Notes: generated by a model not told the origin, from the letters alone. 64,000 nt of DNA from Heliocidaris erythrogramma (GCA_025617745.1 CM046869.1:8358668-8422667), one strand, 5' to 3'. Positions 31,872-43,749 are shown, numbered from the stretch's first letter. Numbers and translations are program-made.

Positions 31872-32008
31872 CATTTGTGGGGTACAGAGAACAATAGAGC
31901 ACAATGATGGCCTTTATTCCGTCATGCTTGTGGGTACAAAATACAATAGGAGAAGTGCTTGCGGGGTACAAAATACAATAGGAGAAACAATAAAGTTCCC
32001 CACAAATC
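31872..32008. repeat. E3 element
   Basis: The ends ATTTGTGGGGTAC and TTCCCCACAAAT are inverse. GGGTACAAAATACAATAGGA occurs twice inside (about 31931 and 31960). The minus-strand core GACGGAATAA lies at 31914-31923. Flanked on both sides by TG-rich tracts. Resembles E1 and E2 in plan but with its own signature oligonucleotide. Confidence 0.6.
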
Positions 32009-32391
32009 AATGTGTGTATGTGTGGGTGTGGGTGGGTGTGCATGTGTGTGTATGGCGGATAGCACATTTCAGAGGGACTTACATAGTGCCACTGTTCTCC
32101 ATGGTGAATAATATGACTTGCAATTTAAATTACAAATAACATTTTAAATATTGTCCCTATGTCATCCATTATAAATGTATCCTTTAGGGAAGAAGTGGGT
32201 GGGAAGTAGGTCAGCAACTGCCCCATCTCTGACTCTGCATTTTGGACACTTTCCTTGAACATTTAAAACCGTAAATGAATCCTGAGCGTCTTCGTTAAAT
32301 GGCGGAATAAGCATTTCAATGTCGGAAAGTAAAAAAAAGCATGACGAAATATTCTATTATAGAAATAAATAATAATATATATAATATAAAT

Positions 32392-32535
32392 TAGTTGTAC
32401 TTGTACACTTATCAAGAAAAAAAAATGAATATGTACATATATATTTTTTATATTTTCTGTAATAATATGTGTAATGGCATTGTCTCTTCTTTCTCTTGGA
32501 AATGAAATAGATATGAATTTGAATTTGAATTTGAA
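32392..32535 (+). repeat. 3' tail of a non-LTR retroelement, copy 2
   Basis: Partner of 462-602. Ends with three GAATTT units. No coding part attached, so 5'-truncated. The shared GGAAATGAAATAGATATGAA region just before the tail is the best-conserved part. Confidence 0.55.
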
Positions 32536-34339
32536 TATTATCCTTAGCATTTAAATCCTTATTGTTCATCATTTCTGTCATTATATTCAAAATCAACACC
32601 CATGCTTATTCATTTTGGTATATTTTCTACGATGGGCTTTTATACACACATAAAAATGTTGGCTACGCAGTATAATATACCTGTTAACCTTTTAGCAGAC
32701 GGAGGATATTTTGCACTTATCAATCGTTCATTAATCATTTAGCTGTGATTTTGACTATTATTACAATAGGCTTGTCATGTTGTTTCTTTTGTCATTTTTA
32801 AGAAGTATAGGCTTTTTAACTCTTGAGGGCTTTTCATCACAAACTCCCTCCCCCCGCTATGCATAATAGATAACAAGTTCTCCAAGAAGTAACAAATAAC
32901 GTCTGAATAGTCAATTGAAAAAAATAGTTGACGCAGGTTTCGTAGATATTCAGGTCAGCCATTAATTTTCAAAACAACCATAACCACTTAAAGGTAATGT
33001 ATAGCTTTCTGTGTGAGCTGCCAAAGGGATTACCCTATCAAGTATCAAGAGTTTTGGAAGCCTTCAAAAAGTTTCGTCAAATTTCTTAGATTGTTGTTGA
33101 TACATAGCAAGATACCCAAAATAATAAGTTACTGTGAAGATTTCGCCTCCTAAAGTTTATTGATAAACAAATGAGAGACAAAACAATATTTATATGCCGG
33201 GCCAGGCACGGAAACTCCCAACAACGGCAGCATGTGCTATATACTATACACACACGTGTAAAACCAAGTCCAAAGATTGTTTTGCGGGGAGCTGTCGCGA
33301 CAGGGCGGAAAGATCCTTGCATATGGCAGTGATCTAGCGTTCCTTAAACATAATTATTTACAGTGAAACCAGAAATCACAGATGTAATACCAAAATTGAT
33401 CTCTTACAAACATCTTTTGATACAAGGAGAACAACATGAGACTATATGTCTTTCCAATTTCTTGTTTGCTATCAATACCTCTACATGAATTTTAAGTTTC
33501 CATAGTTCATTGCATCTAATGAATCGTTTAACTATTGTCAATTCGATTTTTCTTCAAACTTTTCCCAAACTACTCCTCTTAAGTTTGTCATTCTTGAACC
33601 ACAGCAACCTGCTCCCTCATAAGCATAACTAGCCCATTTTATTTACCAATTAATTCCATTTTATTTGTTTATTTGTTATCTGTTTATTTTCAAATCAACC
33701 TGTATGCATTTAATCCATCAATTACATTTTTTCTACCATTTTTATGTTAATCCTGTTTTGATTATATATATTTCAGGCCTATAAAAGTGTCTCCATTGCA
33801 CCAATGCACCACTATGTTAATTGTTATATACATGCACAATTACTTTCCACCATCGTATATAACAAGACACACACGGGGAAACAGATTTTTTTTTAAAAAT
33901 TAACAAACCGTAAAATAATTAATGCTGATTTTGTTCTGTTATTATCTTGTCTCGTCGGGAATGTCATTTTCCAGGAAATAGTCACAATGCTGGCCAATGA
34001 CTTCACGGTCGATCTGTATATTCTGATGAAAAATTCATGCAGGCTTTCCGGATCATTTCCTAAAAAGGGTAAGGTAAAAAGGAAGATGGAACACACAAAA
34101 ATGTGTCTTTGTAATACATCGACATGCACGTCAGCTTAGGCTTATATACGAAAGCACACATTAAGAGGGAGACGGATACGTGCTCCGATTAGTGTATTGC
34201 GGGATGGGTACTTCGCTTTTAAATGTCAGCGGTTTTTTTTTTAAGAGAAGGTTTACTTCTGGTCGGGGAGGGACATAACTTGTGAGCTTTCTCGTTCTTT
34301 TTGCTCCAATACTGAAGAATATTTAAGTAGGAGTATCAT
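32536..34339. other. AT-rich intergenic stretch
   Basis: No gene recognised. Frames at 33086-33322 and 33893-34129 (78 codons each, minus) have no domains. No inverted repeat noted. Confidence 0.4.
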
Positions 34340-34640
34340 ATGAAAAGAATCACTCTTGAAATGCCCTCATACTCCAAATACCTTGAGAATTAGTTTAAAT
34401 AATTTGATTAAATTTGATGCCACACGTGTATGTAGTCCCTTATACCCGTCTTTATGTACAGTGCATTTCATTGTATGTGTACTGGCAACAAGATTGAGGT
34501 CCATTGTAATCGTTTTGATGACCCCAAAACATCAAAATAAACAATTATTCTTATGTAATACATAACAAAAACATACAATCACGTTCTAGAACAGTTCATT
34601 TTCCCACAGTGCAATCGCATGACATCTCTTTAATCATCAG
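34340..34640 (+). repeat. Repeat A, copy 2 (diverged)
   Basis: CCACACGTGTATGTAGTCCC, TACAGTGCAT, a TTGATGACCCCAAAAC block and CCACAGTGCAATCGCATGAC follow the same order as in 42700-42905. Strongly diverged, with no E1 insertion. Confidence 0.45.
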
Positions 34641-35497
34641 CAGCAAAGAAAAAGTGATGTCGCTTTCGCGGCGCCACTGAAAGACCCAACTGGTAATCAC
34701 CTTACCTGGAGATGTGGTCACGCATGAGTGTGCAAAATTCTTGTGGATGATAGGAGTATTTAGGCTAAGTAGGGTTTGGAAGTCATCAACAGGAAGCCTC
34801 CTTCCAATTTCTTCATTTTGTCGTTTGATTTTAGCTGTTTTGCTTTTGTTTCTGTATTTATTTTTTTTGGTTTTCGCTTTGTTTTTGTTTTTGTTTTTGT
34901 ATTTTGTTTTATTTTATGTTTTGCTTTGTTTTGTTTTGTATTTGTTTTTGTTTTTTGTTTTTGTTTATGTTTTGTATTGTTTTGTTCTCTAGCTGGGGTA
35001 CAGGCAGAGATGTTGCTATAGATTAGCTACTGTGTGTAGGGGCGTATGTGTATGTGTAGGGGGCGTGTAGAGAGAGAGAGAGAGAGAGAGATGTTTATCT
35101 TTCGTTCTCTAGTCGTCATCAAAGAATGATTTTTATATTTATATTGGGAGACCATTTTTAAGTTCACTGTACCAGTTACCAAGATTGAATATCTTCTTCG
35201 ATGGACTAATGCATTTTCCTTTTTAATTTGTAAAAAGTTTGTAAAAACATTGTCATTTTTTTTCAGGCAATATGGTCATCATTTACCCGAACTTATATTT
35301 ATTCATGATTTGCCACTCGATAGTGGCTTCTTGACTAACAGCGTTTCATGATAAATGTCAAATTCTGTCATTTGATCGAACGTCCGCGGTGAGCACTGGC
35401 ATGACTGGTGTAATGAATGTCTTTGAAAATTAAAGAATTTATTCGATTTGCGTCCATATACGGCTTTCGATTTGGTTTGTCTCGAAACATATGATAC
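34641..35497. other. Intergenic, TTTTG-rich and GA simple sequence
   Basis: 34835-34985 is rich in TTTTG and TTTGT units (the Phe/Leu/Val-rich frames are artefacts), and (GA)n lies at about 35069-35091. No gene recognised. Confidence 0.5.
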
Positions 35498-35907
35498 GTG
35501 GGCAGTCAAATGTCGTCTCTTTATAGTGACGTCATGGAGACGCAGACTCAGGGTGCGTTTATATTGCTCCATTTTCAGGCCAGAATCAGTGTTTCGATAC
35601 GCGTTTAGTTCAAATCACTGTTGTATTCCCGAGCTCATTTTGCAAATACATGTACACGCCTTTAACATGTTTAAAATGCTGTTAATAAAGTAGCTCACAA
35701 AATTCACAGAGCCCGAATTTGCGTGTGAGAAAAGAACTATAAACAGGGTAACGTGAAACAGCGTTTCAGAATTGCGTTTCATGACAATTCTTTCCCCAAA
35801 ACGATGATTCTGACTCCCTTTGATGATGTAGATGCGTCCTTAAACTTTGTCGTCTTTCCAGGAACCACTGATACCTTATCAGCTTATGGACAGTGTTATG
35901 TCGTGTC

Positions 35908-36189
35908 TGCACCACGCGTTACCCCGGGGTAGCGTTGTACCCGAGGTACCATAGTGTCCCTGTATTAATGAGTTGCGACATGGACGTCTCACTTTTCTGG
36001 AAACAAAATGCCATTCGAATTCTTTCTATTGAGAACACCCAGGTGCTCATCGGAATTGAATAGAAATGTTATGTAATAGTGGAAACAAAATGGCGTTCAA
36101 ATCCCCAGTTGTCGCAACTCTTTAATTAATACAGGGACACTATGGTACCCCGGGGTACAACGCTATACCCCGGGGTAACGCGTGGTGCA
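35908..36189. mobile_element. MITE with ~75-bp inverted ends, CCCCGGGGTA blocks
   Basis: The left end TGCACCACGCGTTACCCCGG pairs with CCGGGGTAACGCGTGGTGCA at the right. Arms continue through ACCATAGTGTCCCTGTATTA and its inverse and the GAGTTGCGACA block. TGCA at both edges may be part of the end or a 4-bp target duplication. A weaker inner pairing uses GGAAACAAAATGCCATTCGA. The surrounding old repeat reads across the insertion site, which supports these limits. Non-coding. Confidence 0.85.
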
Positions 36190-36346
36190 TCATTATAGAA
36201 TTGCCATATTGACGCAGACTTCGAGACATCCATACGAAGATCAGTGTTGTATTTTTAAAAATATCCATAATACGTTATGGCCAGTACAATGTCGTCTCGT
36301 TTATATAGACAATGTATAGGCACACACTTAGAGGTGTCTATGCGGG

Positions 36347-37300
36347 GTTTTATTTATTTATTTATTTATTTATTATGGTATATGATGATTGACCAGCAGC
36401 ACAGGGGTTGAAGGGGTCAATTTACAATCAGATATATATGTGCATATATACAATAAATCGCATCAAATATATGAAAAGATACATAATTGGAAGCAAAACA
36501 AAAATACTAAGATTTACGCTACACAAATAATAAGATAACAAGTGTGAAAAGTGAGAGAAAGAAAGAAAAAGTAAAGAATAGGAAAGAAAAGGGAAAAGAA
36601 AGAAGGAAGGAGATAGTTGGAAAGGAGAAGATTTGGGAGCAATACATAAATATAACCAAGTTAGAAAGCCATAACCATGTAAAATGAGTCATTACATCTA
36701 GGTATGGAATCTGAGAAGTGAAAATGTTTGGGATGCAAAGCGTGGGGGGGGGGGGGGGGGGGGGGGAGTTTATTTCAAGATTCTGGCAAGGTGAGGGATG
36801 GTGGATTTTCGATATCGCTCTGTATTGCATTTAATTGTAGGGAAGCCAGTCATGTTACGAAGCTGTCTTAAATTTGAATTACATCTAGGGACGGGAAGAA
36901 GGTGTTTGTGGTGATCAGAGTTTTTGATTTTTTGTCCAAAGCTTAGCAAAAGGGAATCTCTTCTATCAGATAGAGTAGTGAGTTTAGTTATGGCAAGGGC
37001 ATTGGCGTAAGTCACGTTATAGCCTACAATTATTTTGAGGGCCCGCTTTTGAACAAATTCCATTTTTTATTATTCTCATTTAGGGTAATTGAGGTGTGCC
37101 AAACAGGGGAACAATATTCGAGTATGGGTCTTATGTACGTAGTGTAGACAGTTACCATATCTACCAGGCTTGCCTTAGATCTCCTAAGGATACATAGTGT
37201 GTACAATCTTCTGGATGCTTTTGACACAATATCTGAGATGTGTAAGTTCCATTTTAGATCATTCTGAATTGTGATTCCGAGTAGTTTGAGATTATGTGTG
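36347..37300 (-). mobile_element. LINE, 5'-truncated, C-terminal reverse-transcriptase part
   Basis: Read on the minus strand it starts within LKLLGITIQNDLKWNLHISD, runs through ASRRLYTL and YTTYIRPILEYCSPVWH, then VQKRALKIIVGYN and LSDRRDSLLLSFGQ, and stops at 36770 after IPHLARILK. That order is the usual C-terminal end of CR1/Jockey-type LINE reverse transcriptases. The catalytic FADD-type motif would lie further upstream and is absent. The frame changes once at a run of six A (plus strand T-run 37063-37068). The 3' end has an (AAAT)n tail at 36347-36375. A 22-base G-run sits just after the stop (about 36746-36767). Confidence 0.85.
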
Positions 37301-37395
37301 GTCTATGTAGAAAATCTGATTCATTATGTGGAGTGAAATGTCTCTTTGTCATGCAATGCCGTCGTGTTGCGTCTGTACGGTAATTTACCACAGTC

Positions 37396-37445
37396 CAGGA
37401 GTCCAGCAGACCGACATCCCACAAGACCGATGTTCTCATGGGCTT
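37396..37445 (+). repeat. Short outlier of the 32-bp minisatellite family
   Basis: AGCAGACCGACATCCCACAA, then GACCGATG and TTCTCATGGGCT, repeats the plan of the array at 39355-40360 (units ACCGACA and CCCACGAG) plus an inverted unit. It lies 2 kb to the left of the main array. Confidence 0.5.
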
Positions 37446-37645
37446 CGGAAAACTTTTCTGAAGGTTTGTCAGACATAATGGGCTGTTGATCTACTGGGAA
37501 GTCCCGACGGTTATTAATGCCGTCTTTCTAGAAACATCCATAATAACCTCGTGACAATTATTTTACCGTCTGGATATTGAGGCATCGTATGGACGTAGAC
37601 TCAGAGGTATCTCTCTGGAGACGAATAGTCGGGGTTTCATATAAA

Positions 37646-38689
37646 ACATACATAATTTTCTCCCAATTATGGAAAAATTTCTCTTATTTCGAGTATCGAA
37701 ATGTCAAACATAACTCTATGTAGAAATAATGATACCGGTGGAGGACACGAAGGAAAAAAGAAGCAGTAAATGAGAGAGCATGTGAACCTCCAAAGAAAAG
37801 AGATTGTCCAGCAAGAATTCTGCATTCGATCCCCTTTTAACGTTTCCATGGCCATGATGGCGATATGCATTATATGGAATTTTTGAAGGTTGTGTTGCCT
37901 TTGTGATAGACCCTCGGAACGTTGAAGAATAGCTTTTATCACTTATTTTAATATTAATATTAATATCATGAGAAGGTCTCGCAGTTTAAAGCACTATGCT
38001 CTGCCCGGTCTTGAATGGGTCTTCCCAGTAATGCTGGGCGGATCCGGGATTGTCGAGGGAGAGGAGGGGGGGGGGGGGGGGAATAATATTTCCGAGAACA
38101 GAATGTCGAGAATCGCACAAGCTCTCCCAGGCTCTCTCGGCGGGAGGAAAAGGGAAGGAGGGGAAAAAAATCTCTGCCAACCTAAATTGTTTTTCCCTCG
38201 GGAATATGATTTTATAATTTCCGGAATATAGCCACCCCATCCCCCTCGCTCAAGGTTCATTTTCAGTACGTCACCAAAGGGCTACAATTCTTTTGATATA
38301 ACAAATCAAACATCTATAAAGACTATCACAGTGGTGCATGAATGATTATGTTGGCCTCCACCCAGATAATATTTTTGGTTCAAAAGGTAATAAAACAGTG
38401 ATAATAATTACTTATATTGTGCTATATGTATGTATGCTTACACCCAATTGTACCTCAAGAAAAAGAAAAGAAAAAAACAACTAGCAATCACAGTTAACAA
38501 ATTCACCTGTAGAACCACCCTCGTGCCCTTATTTATATATCGGTCTTTTGCTTTTAAATTAGTGCGTTTGCCAGATTTATGCTTTTCCTTTTTGTTGATT
38601 TAAACAACAGTTATATAAAGTGATGGATACAGTGATACAGATTGAATTTTGACACCTCCTGAAGCAGTATTATTTCTTTTTAAAGGTCT
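37646..38689. other. Intergenic stretch with a G-run repeat
   Basis: 38030-38245 starts CTGGGCGGATCCGGGATTGT and holds a G-run at about 38067-38081, like the loose G-run family at 11467. The rest is AT-rich. Frames here are artefacts or lack domains. Confidence 0.4.
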
Positions 38690-38826
38690 GGCGAGCGTTT
38701 CATCAAGTGTTTTGTCAGTGAATTTTACCGACAAATTTGCTTTCAGCCAATCAGATGCAAGGATTTTAGTAGCTATATCAGTTGTCGGTAAAAATCACTG
38801 ACAAAACACTTGATGAAACGCTCCCC
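38690..38826. mobile_element. hAT-like hairpin MITE, copy 2
   Basis: GCGAGCGTTTCATCAAGTGT plus TTTGTCAGTGAATTTTACCG pairs with CGGTAAAAATCACTGACAAA plus ACACTTGATGAAACGCTCCC. The loop carries CAGCCAATCAGATGCAAGG, nearly the same as in the copy at 19067. The arms here are only partly alike to that copy, so arm and loop evolve differently. Confidence 0.85.
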
Positions 38827-39354
38827 AGGTTTAGCAATCTGTGTATATTTCCTACTTCTTTGAGAGAGAGAGAGAGAGTGTGTTAGAGAGAAGGGTAATA
38901 ACCGAAGAGCTATACATGAATAGTGGAGAAAGGTCGGAGTGGAATAATTGAAACGAAACAAATTGCATTTCAATAATTCACGGTTTACATTTCGGATGCA
39001 TACATCTGTAGATCGGATGAATACAGTCGCACTTCTCTGATCTGAGTGATTGAGTATTATACTACGCGAGAGGCTTGCAGTGCAGTGGCATGGGCGTGAA
39101 TTTACACTGCGCAAGTATTGGCTGTGAGGTGTGATTCCACACCATTTTGAATTAAGGGGGTGGGGAGTCGCGAGTGGGGGTATCCGAAATAAAATTCCGA
39201 CAAAATGAATCATCAATTAAAAAGAATATATATATGTCCGATTTGTCAACAAGGATATGAATAAAATATTCTAATTTCTAATTTTAATTTGCTATGAATA
39301 TTATTGAAAACATCAAGCAGCGGCGTATCTAGTAGCGGCTTATCAGAACAGAAC
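38827..39354. other. Intergenic stretch, short GA run
   Basis: (GA)n at about 38862-38878. The 147-codon minus-strand frame at 38773-39216 starts inside the MITE and has no recognisable domain. No gene called. Confidence 0.4.
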
Positions 39355-40360
39355 ATTCCATTAGACAGCCCACGAGACCGACAGTTCATTAGACCGACAG
39401 CTTACGAGACCGACAACCCATTAGACCGACAGCCCACGAAACCGACACCTCATTAGACCGACAGCCCACGAAACCGACGCCTCATTAGACCGACAGCCCA
39501 CGAAACCGACACCTCATTAGACCGACAGCCCACGAGACCGACACCTCATTAGACCGACAGCTTACGAGACCAACAGCCCACGAGACCGACAACCCATTAG
39601 ACCGACAGCCCACGAGACCGATAACCCATTAGACCGACAGCCCACGAGACCAACAGCCCACGAGACCGACAACCCATTAGACCGACAGCCCACGAGACCG
39701 ATAACCCATTAGACCGACAGCCCACGAGACCGACAGCCCATTAGACTGACAGCCCACGAGACCGACACCTCAGTAGACCGACAGCCCACGAGACCGACAC
39801 CTCATTAGACCGACAGCCCATGAGACCGACAGCTCATTAGACTGACAGCCCACGAGACCGACAGCCCATTAGACTGACAGCCCACGAGACCGACAACCCA
39901 TTAGACTGACAGCCCACGAGACCGACAACCCATTAGACAGACAGCCCACGAGACCGACAACCCATTAGACCGACAGCCCACGAGACCGACAACCCATTAG
40001 ACAGACAGCCCACGAGACTGACAGCCCATTAGACCGACAGCTTACGAGACCGACAACCCATTAGACCGACAGCCCACGAGACCGACAACCCATTAGACTG
40101 ACAGCCCACGAGACCGTCAGCCCATTAGACCGACAGCTTACGAGACCGACAACCCATTGGACCGACAGCCCACGAGACCGACACCTCATTAGACTGACAG
40201 CCCACGAAACCGATAACCCATTAGACAGACAGCCCACGAAACCGACAACCCATTAGACCGACAGCCCACGAGACCGACACCTCATTAGACCGACAGCTTA
40301 CGAGACCGACAACCCATTAGACCGGCAGCCCACGAGACCGGCAGCTCACAAGACCAGAAG
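39355..40360 (+). repeat. 32-bp minisatellite (2 x 16 bp), about 31 units
   Basis: The higher-order unit alternates ACCGACAGCCCACGAG with ACCGACAACCCATTAG (16 bp each), so adjacent halves are diverged copies of one 16-bp ancestor. About 31 double units fill 1 kb. Variants include CTTACGAG, ACCTCATTAG and CCCACGAAACC, often in neighbouring units, which suggests spreading by unequal exchange. Since 32 is not a multiple of three, it is not a coding repeat. Confidence 0.95.
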
Positions 40361-40437
40361 CCTGTCGGTCTAATTGTCCTTCGGTCCTGTTTTCTAACAT
40401 TATCAGTCTCATGGGCTGTCGGTATCGTGGGCTGTAG
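40361..40437 (-). repeat. Inverted units at the right end of the minisatellite
   Basis: CCTGTCGGTCTAATTGTCC, CAGTCTCATGGGCTGTCGGT and TCGTGGGCTGT are the complement of the array units. The array thus ends in a few inverted units. Confidence 0.75.
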
Positions 40438-42053
40438 CCTATCCATCATTAAGTGGAACCTGTGTACACCTTTTTACAGGCCTAAAACAAAATCAATACA
40501 ACCTGCGTCTCGTATTAAACACAAAGATCTGCAATCAGCGAATTTCAAACAATGATTCTAATTGGTTAATGGTCAGCCTTTTAAACAATATCTGCATGCA
40601 CCAGTGATCTTGATTGGTCATCGCCATTTTGAAATTGATTGCACAATTTTGTGTTATGGGGTCCTGCAGTTGGTATACGTTACATTGGGCTGCCAGGATA
40701 CATCTTAACCCTGTCTGGGCAGGGGTGAGATCCCGTTTTTTCAATTTTTGATACGTCAGTGATCTAAAAATCCTCTACACCTAGAAATACAAATACAGAT
40801 ATTAAGGCTCTGATTTTCTTCTTCTTTAACTGAAAAGATTTCAAACCAGACGTCAGATATTGAAAAGGTTCATTATTTGCACAGTAGATAGGCAATGCCT
40901 TATACTAATGACCATGATGACGTACTTCGAGTTTAGCAAATGAGTTAACAAAAAAACTTTAAAAAAAATAATTTCATATTGGGAAGCAGGTGTCTGCGTC
41001 GTAATATCTGACATTTCTAATGTCAAAACATTACGCCTCTTCTCATAAATTGTTCATTTGGACACACTCCGCAGATTCTATGCAGATATGAACTGACCGT
41101 TTTCAAACGAAACTTTGAAATTTTTCCAGGAATTAGGGTTTAAAGTGTGAAAAGTTAATTTCATTTTTTTTTTCGTCCATTATCACCCATTGTGGTAGAC
41201 AAACAAGAAAATATGTTATTATCTTCAGATTATATTTCCCAGTTATTTAAACATTTCGCTCTCTGTTTGTTTCTGATTGAGTATCTTTCCGTCCTCACAA
41301 CTTGATTTGCATAACAGCTCCCCAAATTTGAAGTTGAACCTGTCCGAAGTTCTGTTAATTTACAATCAACGCATTAAAGCACACACGCAACTCCTAATGA
41401 GACCGTTCCTTTTAAAAAATATATTCTTCTTTATTCTTGTAAGTTCCGTGTTTTCATCTTAGCGAATTTATTCAAGTTGGTTTCTATATATTTTTGAAAT
41501 GTTGAAATCACTTATTCAAATGGGAATGTCAAATTAGCGAGTTGTGTTATGACGTAGAGTATAAAAGAAAAGTCCTCCATTTGCTCCAATACATGAAATT
41601 AATACTAGAATATAATTTTTCGATATTGTATGTCTAAGGGGGAAAGTCTTGTTATTGGAGGACTTCTAAAAACAACATGTTATCCATAATATATTGAACA
41701 GTAGTACGGCTTGAGGGAAAAATCACTTAGGAGATAACAGGAAATTGAATATAGTTTAGTCAACAAACGGAAAAATTTCCCAGTATTGCGTCACAGTAAA
41801 GAATAACCGATTCGCCAGTCCGAGATTCATTTATTTCGTAATATCATCTTTCTTGTCCACTTTTGTTTCATCTTGATATGTTTGATACATGTGGTCCGAT
41901 TTTGTTCTTTTTATCACTCCGTTTCTCTTAATTTTTTTCTTCCGACAAATTTAACCTGTAGAATTGTTTGATTGCCCTTCATCTTAGGAACTGCAGTGAT
42001 GAAAAGTAAAAAAAAAAACCCAACAAAACAACAAAAAATCAGCTACGGAGGTG
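40438..42053. other. AT-rich intergenic stretch
   Basis: No gene or repeat partner recognised. Frames of 61-69 codons lack domains. Confidence 0.4.
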
Positions 42054-42405
42054 TTCCCTGAAAATAATAGAGCTATCGTTATGTTTCTTTCAAGAAATAA
42101 CGATCCCTTTTTTTGTTATAAAATCATTTTCAAGAAATAACCGTTTATATAACCAGGCGATCGGAACATGCCCTAAAACAAAAGAGCAATGCAATAGTAT
42201 GCGGCATTTCTCGGAACACTGCATATTTGTCATATTGTTCTGTATTCATGACCTCCATCGGATATAATTTTTTTTTGTTATAAAACTAATTCATGTTTTT
42301 CAAGAAATAATATTTTATATAACCAGGCGATCTGCACATGCCCTGAAAATAATGGGGGCAATTCTCGGAACAGTGCTGGCTTAATGTCAAATTGTTACTA
42401 AGCTC
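42054..42405 (+). repeat. Tandem repeat of about 165 bp, two to three units
   Basis: Blocks TTCAAGAAATAAC, TATATAACCAGGCGATC, ACATGCCCTGAAAATAA-type and TTCTCGGAACA recur in order at about 42114-42235 and 42277-42405, with a partial unit at 42054-42113. Confidence 0.75.
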
Positions 42406-42550
42406 CTTCTCCTCATGTTTCTTTTCGTTTGTTTAAAAAAATGCCTAACCAGTATTTTCAGAGAAATCCCCTACAGGGCCAATCTGTTCGATCATCGTAA
42501 TGGTAGGCTTTTGACATTTATCCTGCCTAGTCATTAGTAATGGGAGAATA

Positions 42551-42914
42551 GTAAAAGAGAAGGGTTGAGTTCTGGGAAAGGTGCAAAATAATTTCTCATT
42601 CCCCTTTTGGAAGATTATGATCAGATAGTAGAAATGTCCCTGAAAAGGACTGCTCTTCGTAGTCATGCTTTAATATTCAAGCTATGATGAGAAAGAACTG
42701 AAGTGGCCCAGCATTCATGCCACGTGTGTGTGTAGTCCCATATACACATTTCTGTGGGCTGGCAGTGCAGTGACTCTCTGCATGATTGAGTCAATGTTTT
42801 CTCATTGTGGTGATGCCAAACCTTATTTTTATGTACTGCATGATCAACCTTCCCCAATTGCTCCCTGGCAGTATCTTTCACAATGTAATCACATGACCAA
42901 CACTCAAATTTATC
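42551..42914 (+). repeat. Repeat A, copy 3
   Basis: Starts near GAAGGGTTGAGTTCTGGGAA. It has GTAGAAATGTCCCTGAAAAG, CACGTGTGTGTGTAGTCCCA, GGTGATGCCAAACC and TTTCACAATGTAATCACATG. It contains only a very short TG run where copy 1 carries two E1 elements. It lies directly left of the foldback element. Confidence 0.75.
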
Positions 42915-43749
42915 TTTAAAGTAGAAATTCATACAATTTCTTCATAATTACATGTATATATCATCAGAAAGCTTAAAACCCCAAGAATAAAATGTTTCTA
43001 TTATCAAGCATTGATACAAACGTGGTAGGGAGATAAACACAGTGAAGATAGTACTTTTAGAAAGAAGCAATGGGGAAGGACTGTCGATGAAAATGGTCTG
43101 TCGAGTATGACGTAGGCGTATGGACGCACTGATCTCTACTGCATATTAATTAACATTCACGCAGTAGTCGTGAACGTGCTTCTGCGACAAAATACATTGC
43201 TCGTAAACTTCACATCTACACTGTTCTATCCGTTTTTCGCCACTTCTGCAATTAGCTTGCATACAATAGACCTGAACGACGGGTTTCTGGGTTTCTTTTC
43301 TTCTTTATCCCCAGTAATTATCTAAATTTTAACATTTTTGTGATGCGTTTCGATCGCAATGCAGCGATGTTGAACAAGCTGTACCTGTTTTACACATACG
43401 GTAGCATATCTGTGTGAGTGAGTGAGTGAGTGATCGAGTAGCAGGTTGGTAACATTTTCATGGTAGTTTCGAACGACTACTCCGTGAATGTGAATGAATA
43501 TGCAGTAGAGATCAGTGCGTCCATACGGCTAGGCTACGTCATACTCGACAGGCCAATTTCATCGGCGGTCCTTCCCCATGGCTTCTTTCCAAAAGTACTA
43601 TCTTCACTGTGCTTATTTCACCATGTCCACCTTACCACTTTTGTGTCACTGCTTGATAATAGAATCATTTTATTCTGAGGTTTTAAGCTTTCTGATGATA
43701 ATTATACAAATGTAAATTATGAAGAAAATGTATGAATTTCTACTTTAAA
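42915..43749. mobile_element. Foldback element, ~835 bp, TTAA-bounded arms of ~250 bp
   Basis: The left arm starts TTTAAAGTAGAAATTCATAC (42915) and the right arm ends with the inverse GAATTTCTACTTTAAA (43749). The arms pair through AGCTTTCTGATGA-like, GACGTAGGCGTATGGACGCA and GATCTCTACTGCATATT blocks. Unpaired centre at about 43180-43450. TTAA at both edges fits a TTAA-targeting element. No coding frame of note. Confidence 0.8.

Larger units (their letters stand above)
35498..37645. repeat. Old diverged repeat split by a MITE and a LINE
   Basis: Four diverged copies share an ATGTCGTCTC...TTATAT or ATTGA...GACGCAGACTCAGAG plan: about 35498-35555, 35890-36240 (interrupted by the MITE at 35908-36189), 36275-36345, and 37550-37645. 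The LINE at 36347-37300 lies between the last two. Spacing is irregular. Confidence 0.4.

Noticed and set aside
38773-39216. 147-codon minus-strand frame
   Set aside because: Its start lies in a MITE arm and its end in unique DNA; no domain, no splice signals.
39355-40360. CRISPR-like array
   Set aside because: Direct repeats without unique spacers; the halves are 16-bp variants of each other. This is a minisatellite in animal DNA.
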